Origin: Candidatus Aminicenantota bacterium
GTDB taxonomy: Bacteria; Acidobacteriota; Aminicenantia; UBA2199
Direction of reading: 5' to 3'
Length of the DNA stretch: 22,245 nucleotides
NCBI GenBank assembly: GCA_020355945.1
Contig: CP070627.1
Coordinates: forward strand, 4,910,038-4,932,282
The notes under the pieces were generated by a model, which was given only the letters and a program-made list of their open reading frames with translations, had not been told where the DNA came from and searched no databases. Made by a program: the position numbers and the translations under genes. The first letter of the stretch is position 1. Every line of letters starts with the position of its first letter. Positions 15,759 to 22,245 of the stretch are shown here, one piece after another.

Positions 15759-16949
15759 TCATGACCTTAATTCCCCTCTCAGCGAAATCTCGTATACCTC
15801 CGCTTCCTGCAAACATTTATCCAGGTGCTCCTCCAATTGTACCTCTTTATCAAATTTTTCCAAATAGGAAGCGGAAGGCCTTATCACCGGGTGCCTGGGA
15901 GCAAAAAGACTGCACGCATCATCATGAGGGATAACCGAAATATCATGGGTGCCGATCTTTTTGGCCAGCTCAATGATCTCTATCTTATTATAACCTAATA
16001 ACGGTCTGAAAATAGGCAGCGGTGATACGCTGTCCAGTAGTGAAATATTACCAATAGTCTGGCTGGATACTTGACCTAGAGCATCACCGGTTAAGAGCGC
16101 TTCGGCTTTTACCCGTTGGGCCAATAACGCGGCACACTGCAGCATGGCATTTCGAAACAAAAGCGTCCGATAACCCTCTTTACAGTGTTTGGATATCAAT
16201 TGTTGCACCTGGCCGAAACCTGCAATGTATAACCGGGAACCCCGCTGAAATCGACCTAAAATTTGCACCAATTTCAAAACTTTATCCTTTACCTCATCCC
16301 CCACAAAAGGATAAGCGTAAAAAAAGATAAAGGTCTGACGGCACCCTCGCTTGGACATGAGAAAACTGGCTACCGGCGAATCAAAACCACCGGAAATCAA
16401 TGCCACCAGGTGACCACTGGTGCCCACGGGTAACCCCCCCATCCCCAACAGTTTGCGGGTGGATACATAAATATTCTTTTCCAAAATCCGTATCTCCACC
16501 ACCAATCCAGGATGTCTTACATCAACGGTTAACCCCGGGAATTCCTTGAGTACCTGGGCACCAATTTCTTTGCATACCTCCATGCTGGTCAAAGGAAACC
16601 CTTTATAACTCCGCCGTGTTTCCACCTTGAAGGTTGGCGGCAATCCCTCCAATCGCTGCAGTTCTTCCTTTACAGCAGGAAAGATGCTGTCAAACTTTGC
16701 AGCTACCTGCCGCGCCGGCATCAACGAATGAATCCCCGGTACTTTCAACAACGCCCGGATGATTTCTTCCGAAAAGGGTACCCGCGATTGGACCACAAAC
16801 CGCTGCTCCTCGTTGACACAAGTAAATCCGGATGAATGATAAGCTGCTAAAAGCTCTCGAATATGCCCCCGCATCGCTTTAAAATATAGGGGACGATTCT
16901 TTCCCTTTAACCACAACTCATCAACATTAATTACTATTGTATTATACAT
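15759..16949 (-). CDS. thiI: tRNA 4-thiouridine synthase ThiI, rhodanese-less
   Basis: 396 aa. ThiI adenylates U8 of tRNA and puts sulfur on it to give 4-thiouridine; it may also serve thiazole synthesis. Seen in order: an N-terminal ferredoxin-like part (LWLKGKNR), a THUMP domain (about 60-165), and the PP-loop AANH domain with ISGGFDSP at residues 185-192. The conserved catalytic-type Cys is Cys346 in DDACSLFAPRHP. The protein stops after this domain, so the rhodanese domain of the E. coli enzyme is absent. In Bacillus subtilis such short ThiI takes sulfur from a dedicated cysteine desulfurase, NifZ; here a desulfurase gene lies directly upstream. A GGAGG (16959-16955) lies 5 bases before the ATG. 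It is the last gene of the operon. Confidence 0.93.
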   Translation of the reverse strand: MYNTIVINVDELWLKGKNRPLYFKAMRGHIRELLAAYHSSGFTCVNEEQRFVVQSRVPFSEEIIRALLKVPGIHSLMPARQVAAKFDSIFPAVKEELQRLEGLPPTFKVETRRSYKGFPLTSMEVCKEIGAQVLKEFPGLTVDVRHPGLVVEIRILEKNIYVSTRKLLGMGGLPVGTSGHLVALISGGFDSPVASFLMSKRGCRQTFIFFYAYPFVGDEVKDKVLKLVQILGRFQRGSRLYIAGFGQVQQLISKHCKEGYRTLLFRNAMLQCAALLAQRVKAEALLTGDALGQVSSQTIGNISLLDSVSPLPIFRPLLGYNKIEIIELAKKIGTHDISVIPHDDACSLFAPRHPVIRPSASYLEKFDKEVQLEEHLDKCLQEAEVYEISLRGELRS

Positions 16950-16960
16950 CCTGGCCTCCG

Positions 16961-16979
16961 GCGGGCCCGCGGCGCGGGC
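16961..16979 (-). repeat. GC-rich stem before thiI
   Basis: GCCCGC-GGC-GCGGGC (16965-16979) is a perfect 6-base stem overlapping the palindrome GCGGGCCCGC (16961-16970), one base from the thiI ribosome site. In an AT-rich neighbourhood it stands out and may limit thiI translation. Further up the gap (about 16990-17026), GGGGC/GCCCC arms flank T5/A5, an imperfect stem. Confidence 0.4.
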
Positions 16980-17064
16980 ACCCTATTAGGGGGGGCGCTT
17001 TTTAAAAAAACTGCCCCATGAAGCATCTGGACCGCGAAACATGTGAAACATCCGCAAAAACTTC

Positions 17065-18228
17065 TTACTGACGTCTAACAAACATTTCCAGGTCATCATA
17101 AATCGATGCCAGGGTGTCGCAAAACCTCATAACATCCAACTCAGTGGTGTCATGACCGAACGAAACCCGTAACACAAACTTGTGGTCCTTTTCGGGTAAA
17201 TGAAGCGCGGTAAATACCGGACTAGCACCCTTAACCTTAGAAGAGCAAGCAGAAGTGCTGGAAATCATAATACCCCGCTGCTCCAAATGACGAAGAATAA
17301 TATCACTGGAAATACCCGGTAATATAAAAGTTAAAATATACGGGCTGCTGTGCGTGAAAAAAGGAAACCGAACCCTATTGATTTTTTCTTCTAAACCTTC
17401 CCGGGCCAGTCGGTTGATCCTGGTAACATGGGCCAGTGAAGATTCGATACTCGCCACGGCCTCTTGAGCGGCCTGGTAAAAGGAAAAAATCAAGGGCGCC
17501 GCCTGGGTGGAGGAACGCAGCCCGTTTTCTTGCCCACCACCATACAACAACGGCGAAACCCGGACACCAGCATCCAGCACCAACCCGGCAATCCCTTTGG
17601 GACCCCCGATCTTATGAGACGAAATGCACATACTATCAATTTGTCCCTCCCCCAGGGAAAAAGGAATTTTCCCAAAACCCTGGGCCGCATCCACATGAAT
17701 ATGAACCCCCGGGTTTACCACCTTAATTTCTCCACTTAATCGGCAAATATCAATAATCGCCCCACTCTGATTGTTCACATGAGTCAAAATAACCAGCTTA
17801 ACCGTATCATCCAGCAATTTTAAAAAAGCCGCTTCATCCGGCGTACCATCGTTTTGCAAAGGTAATTCTTTTACCAGGATGTTTCGTTTTTTCAATCGTT
17901 CCATGGGAACAGTCACACTGGGATGGTCGGCAAAGGAAACCAACACGGAATCACCTGCCTTAAGGCCAATGCCTTCAATGACGGTATTGTTGGACTCAGT
18001 GGCCGAACCAGTGAAAACCAGCCGGTCATTCTTACCCGCCCCCAGGAGCTGCAAAAATTTCTTGCGGCAGGTTTCGATCCGCCGAAACAGGTCTTTACCC
18101 GGTTTGTGAGCAGAAGAGGGATTAGCAAAATCCTCCTTCATCGACCTTTCCAGGACCTTCCATGCACCGGGACGAAGCGGCGCCGACGCTGCATAATCCA
18201 GATAAAGCATCTCACCTGGCTTCTTCAT
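17065..18228 (-). CDS. Cysteine desulfurase, NifS/NifZ type
   Basis: 387-aa PLP enzyme of the NifS/IscS group that takes sulfur from L-cysteine as a persulfide. Seen: the N-terminal LDYAASAPL, the PLP-pairing HVDAAQGFGK (Asp180), the Schiff-base Lys206 in SSHKIGGPKG, GGGQENGLRSST, and the persulfide Cys328 in STSACSSKVKG. The gene starts 4 bases after the AAA+ gene stop, with a weak AGGT site, so coupling is likely. Thirty-seven codons' worth of gap (115 bases) separates it from thiI. The pairing with a rhodanese-less thiI argues that it feeds sulfur to ThiI for tRNA 4-thiouridine, as B. subtilis NifZ does, rather than serving general Fe-S assembly. No iscU or sufU scaffold lies nearby. Confidence 0.9.
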   Translation of the reverse strand: MKKPGEMLYLDYAASAPLRPGAWKVLERSMKEDFANPSSAHKPGKDLFRRIETCRKKFLQLLGAGKNDRLVFTGSATESNNTVIEGIGLKAGDSVLVSFADHPSVTVPMERLKKRNILVKELPLQNDGTPDEAAFLKLLDDTVKLVILTHVNNQSGAIIDICRLSGEIKVVNPGVHIHVDAAQGFGKIPFSLGEGQIDSMCISSHKIGGPKGIAGLVLDAGVRVSPLLYGGGQENGLRSSTQAAPLIFSFYQAAQEAVASIESSLAHVTRINRLAREGLEEKINRVRFPFFTHSSPYILTFILPGISSDIILRHLEQRGIMISSTSACSSKVKGASPVFTALHLPEKDHKFVLRVSFGHDTTELDVMRFCDTLASIYDDLEMFVRRQ

Positions 18229-18232
18229 TTAT

Positions 18233-19141
18233 CTACCTATGGAGCTTGTTGTACAAAGACTTCCTGGAAATTTTCAAAATCTTTGCTACCGTTGCCTTGT
18301 TTTTGTATTTTCGCATCAAGTAATCAATGTACCGGGCTTCCAATTCTGCCATAGACATGTCACTGTCTTTCACCGTCTCAAAAAAATCTTCCGACGTTTT
18401 TAACAGGCCAAAAATATCATCATCGGTTAACTCTCTCTTCCCCACCGAAACAGTGGTGATAAAATTTTCAATCTCCCGGATATTTCCCCTCCAGGGATGA
18501 TCCAAAAGGCATTGCTCCGCCTTCCGACTAATGCTTACGGCTAACTGCTTCTCCCGGGCAAAATACATCACCAGGGGTAAGATATCTTTTTTCCTCTCCC
18601 TCAAAGGGAGGACCCGGATGCGATAAGGAGAAATACGGTAATAAAGGTCCTCTCTGAAATCGCCTTCCCTGACCTTTTGTTCGATGTTTTCATCAGTGGA
18701 AAAAATAAACCGGGCATGGATATCTTTTTCCTGGTTGGAACCCAATGGATAATATTTCTTGCGGTCGATAATCCGCAGTAATTTGGACTGGAGGTTTAAA
18801 CTCAACAGGTCAATCTGGTTCAAGAACAAAATACCCCCTGCAGCTTTTTTCCATTTGCCGTCATAATCTCTATCAGCACCGGTAAAGGCCCCTTTTTTAT
18901 ACCCGAACCACTCACTTTCCAGGAGATTCTCCGGTACGTCCCCGCAATTGAGATTCAGAAGGATGGGAAAAGAGCTGATTTCAAACAAATAATTGACCCA
19001 AAAATCCTTTCCCACACCGGTTTCACCGTAGATCAACAGGTTGGTATTCAAATCCGCAACCTGGTGGATCGTCTCTCGAATGGACAGAGACTTCTTATCC
19101 CGCAGATTTCTAATCCGGGAAAAAATTGTATCGTTTGGCAT
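18233..19141 (-). CDS. Sigma-54 activator-like AAA+ protein with altered Walker B
   Basis: 302 aa: a lone AAA+ domain plus a C-terminal Fis-type helix-turn-helix, with no N-terminal sensor domain. Seen: Walker A GETGVGKD (39-46), the sigma-54 contact loop GAFTGA (84-89), arginine fingers in FREDLYYR (Arg163, Arg169), sensor II-like GNIREIEN (Arg222), and a helix-turn-helix ATVAKILKISRKSLYNKL (about 283-300). The Walker B motif reads LFLNQID where the family has LFLDEI, so the Mg-binding Asp and catalytic Glu are Asn108 and Gln109. Nucleotide may bind, but hydrolysis, needed to open sigma-54 complexes, should be poor or absent (inference). ATG 19141 overlaps the rsfS end by 32 bases. It sits in a housekeeping operon, where such regulators are unusual. 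It may regulate DNA without ATP-driven remodelling. Confidence 0.88.
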   Translation of the reverse strand: MPNDTIFSRIRNLRDKKSLSIRETIHQVADLNTNLLIYGETGVGKDFWVNYLFEISSFPILLNLNCGDVPENLLESEWFGYKKGAFTGADRDYDGKWKKAAGGILFLNQIDLLSLNLQSKLLRIIDRKKYYPLGSNQEKDIHARFIFSTDENIEQKVREGDFREDLYYRISPYRIRVLPLRERKKDILPLVMYFAREKQLAVSISRKAEQCLLDHPWRGNIREIENFITTVSVGKRELTDDDIFGLLKTSEDFFETVKDSDMSMAELEARYIDYLMRKYKNKATVAKILKISRKSLYNKLHR

Positions 19142-19494
19142 CCATCCACAACTTTTCCAGGGAATACCTCTGCCTGGTCTCTTCTAAAAAAATATGAACC
19201 ACGAAATCAATATAATCCAGCAGTATCCATTCGGCTTCTCGTTCCCCTTCCACACCGTAGGGTTTTAGTTTAAAGTGATGACTTAACTTTTTTCGAATCT
19301 CATCGGAAATAGCACTATTTTGCCGGGTGGAATTGCCGTGACAAATCACCATAAAATCGGCAATATCACTGATCCCCCTCAATTTTAATACCATGATCTT
19401 TTCCGCCTTTTTATCCATCATAACGGATACCACTCGTTTTACTTCCGCAGGAATTTTTCTCCTTTTTAACTCCGCTGTAACCGCTGCAAATTCC

Positions 19495-19508
<14 letters not shown>
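19110..19508 (-). CDS. rsfS: Ribosomal silencing factor RsfS (Iojap family)
   Basis: 132 aa, usual length for the family. RsfS binds ribosomal protein uL14 and blocks joining of the 30S and 50S subunits during starvation. Family parts seen include ISDIADFMVICHGNSTRQ, the GEREAEWILLDYIDFVVHIF strand region and the end YSLEKLWMDAK. The start overlaps nadD by 14 bases and the end overlaps the AAA+ gene by 32, pointing to coupled translation. The nadD-rsfS order is common in bacteria. Confidence 0.93.
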
Positions 19509-21190
<1,682 letters not shown>

Positions 21191-21234
21191 CTAAGGGCCG
21201 GTTCTTAATAGAAATGTGAATAAAGGTGTTAATG

Positions 21235-21486
21235 TTAATGGGCTTCAACCTCTACAAATTTCCTTTTATTCCTGTCAATAAATCGCACGACACCGGAGGC
21301 CAGGGCAAACAGGGTGTCATCTTTTCCGATCCCCACATTTTTACCGGGTTTAAATTTTGTTCCTCGCTGCCTGACAATAATAGAACCTGCGTTTATATGC
21401 TGACCGCCAAAGGCTTTTACGCCCAGGCGTTTGGAAATACTGTCACGTCCGTTTTTGGCGCTGCCGCCGGATTTTTTATGTGCCAT
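21235..21486 (-). CDS. rpmA: 50S ribosomal protein bL27
   Basis: 83 aa, usual length. bL27 lies near the peptidyl transferase centre. The start [16 protein letters not shown] and the motif [14 protein letters not shown] are typical. The N-terminus is already the mature-type AHKK, with no cleaved leader as in Firmicutes. Its ATG overlaps the rplU stop by one base (TAATG). Confidence 0.97.
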   Translation of the reverse strand: MAHKKSGGSAKNGRDSISKRLGVKAFGGQHINAGSIIVRQRGTKFKPGKNVGIGKDDTLFALASGVVRFIDRNKRKFVEVEAH

Positions 21487-21800
21487 TATTCTTTCTCCTT
21501 TTCCTTATCGGGTTTTTTCCCCTTTGGCTTTTTGGTTTGCGTCCTGGTCTGCTTTTGCTCCTGTGCTTTTGTCTTTGTTGGCGCTGCTTTTTTTGCCGGT
21601 GTCCTGGAGGGTTTTGCTTTCTTTAATTTTGTTTCCGGCTGCTTTTCTTTTTTTGCCTGGGTTTCCGGTGCTTTTGCTTTCTTTGCTTTTGTTTCCGGCT
21701 GTTTTTCTTTTTTCGCTGGTGTTTTCGGTGGTTTTGCTTTCTTTACTGGCGCTTCTTTTTGAGCCTGTTCTTGTTTTGGTTCTTCACTCACAGCTTTGTC
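21486..21800 (-). repeat. Low-complexity repeat coding the bL21 tail
   Basis: On the plus strand this reads as repeated words such as GCTTTCTTT, TTTGTTTCCGGCTG and TTTTTCTTTTTT; units around 21620-21655 and 21680-21715 are near copies. It codes the Lys/Pro-rich tail of bL21 and is a likely site for slippage and length change. Confidence 0.65.
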
Positions 21801-22127
21801 TTTGGGGGTGGTGATTTCAATCTTCTCGATTTGGATGCGATGAAGTTGTTGTCTGTGGCCCAGAGTCCGTTTGAAGTGCTTTTTCGACTTTTTCTTGAAC
21901 ACAATAATTTTGGGGGCTTTAAACTCCTGCAAAACCTTCGCCTGGATGCAGGCATCCTTAACAAAGGGCTGACCAATAAGCAGTTCTTTGTCGTTTACCA
22001 ACAGCACACTGTCAAAATTGATGGCATTATCTTTAGAAATTTTGTCTTTGTCTAACAGTTCCACTTCAAGTACATCGCCTTCTTCAACTTTATATTGTTT
22101 ACTGCCTGTCTCAAGAATTGCAAACAT
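21486..22127 (-). CDS. rplU: 50S ribosomal protein bL21 with long basic tail
   Basis: 213 aa, about twice the usual 100-105. Residues 1-105 are a full bL21 ([18 protein letters not shown] at the start, [16 protein letters not shown] at the end), which binds 23S rRNA. Residues 106-213 are a low-complexity tail rich in Lys, Pro, Glu, Thr and Ala, with repeats such as [10 protein letters not shown] and KKAKAPETQ, like the tails of histone H1-like proteins. No stop or frameshift separates the parts, and the tail runs to the rpmA start. GAGGAG lies 7 bases before the ATG. First gene of the operon. Confidence 0.95.
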   Translation of the reverse strand: MFAILETGSKQYKVEEGDVLEVELLDKDKISKDNAINFDSVLLVNDKELLIGQPFVKDACIQAKVLQEFKAPKIIVFKKKSKKHFKRTLGHRQQLHRIQIEKIEITTPKDKAVSEEPKQEQAQKEAPVKKAKPPKTPAKKEKQPETKAKKAKAPETQAKKEKQPETKLKKAKPSRTPAKKAAPTKTKAQEQKQTRTQTKKPKGKKPDKEKEKE

Positions 22128-22155
22128 AATTTTACTCCTCTTTGTGATAAGATGC

Positions 22156-22184
22156 TTTATACCATAAAACAGAGATCAAGTCAA
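22156..22184 (-). promoter_or_regulatory. Promoter of rplU-thiI operon
   Basis: On the minus strand, TTGACT (22184-22179) and TATAAA (22161-22156) lie 17 bases apart. The start should be near 22149, giving a leader of about 22 bases that holds GAGGAG before rplU. Confidence 0.75.
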
Positions 22185-22245
22185 ATAGAATTTTAAAATC
22201 CCAGGAATTCTAATTTTGGCCTTAAGCGAAAGAAATTTTAAAAGG

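Noticed and set aside
15599..15934. Plus-strand frame with HELHELHE-like translation
   Set aside because: It reads through the palindromic terminator and then antisense to thiI.
21226..22055. Plus-strand frames rich in Phe, Leu and Ala
   Set aside because: They are the opposite strand of the Lys-rich bL21 tail, not membrane proteins.

Overview
The window reads as one stretch of a chromosome from an AT-leaning bacterium. The family mix suggests an uncultured lineage near Acidobacteriota/Candidatus Aminicenantes: TPR sensor kinases in series, a two-component propeller kinase, a Bacteroidetes/Aminicenantes-style lanthipeptide leader, a Tat-exported DUF362 protein and a housekeeping rplU-rpmA-obgE run. 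That assignment is inference; no rRNA, tRNA, CRISPR array, transposase or phage gene was seen.

Plus strand, 1-7838: three paralogous membrane histidine kinases in series (the first cut by the window edge). Each whole copy has a signal or membrane segment, an extracytoplasmic TPR array, a second membrane segment, a coiled coil, a PAS domain, HisKA and HATPase. Between copies one and two lies a small two-gene unit: a possible 79-aa membrane peptide, overlapping (ATGA) a 67-aa class I lanthipeptide-type precursor with a GG leader and a Cys/Thr/Ser-rich core. No modification or export enzymes for it are in the window. Good TTGACN-17-TATATT promoters precede the peptide unit and kinases two and three.

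Minus strand, 8093-15605: a Tat-signal DUF362 protein with its own promoter; a large sensor kinase with 14 propeller blades, a Y_Y_Y domain, PAS, HisKA and HATPase; and, with its own promoter, a two-gene unit of a 70-aa small protein followed by a 737-aa B12-binding radical SAM protein with a C-terminal SPASM-like cysteine cluster. This pair looks like a peptide substrate and its maturase and is the best candidate here for an undescribed system. None of the four kinases has a receiver domain, and no response regulator lies in the window.

Minus strand, 22245-15650: one long operon from a strong promoter at about 22184 to a bidirectional hairpin terminator at 15656-15723. The order is rplU, rpmA, obgE, nadD, rsfS, a sigma-54-activator-like AAA+ gene, a NifS-type cysteine desulfurase and thiI. 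The genes join ribosome assembly (bL21, bL27, Obg, RsfS), NAD synthesis and tRNA 4-thiouridine formation (desulfurase plus rhodanese-less ThiI). Several genes overlap by 1 to 32 bases. Two oddities are a 108-residue Lys/Pro/Glu-rich tail on bL21 and a Walker B motif in the AAA+ protein where both acidic residues are amides (Asn-Gln in place of Asp-Glu).
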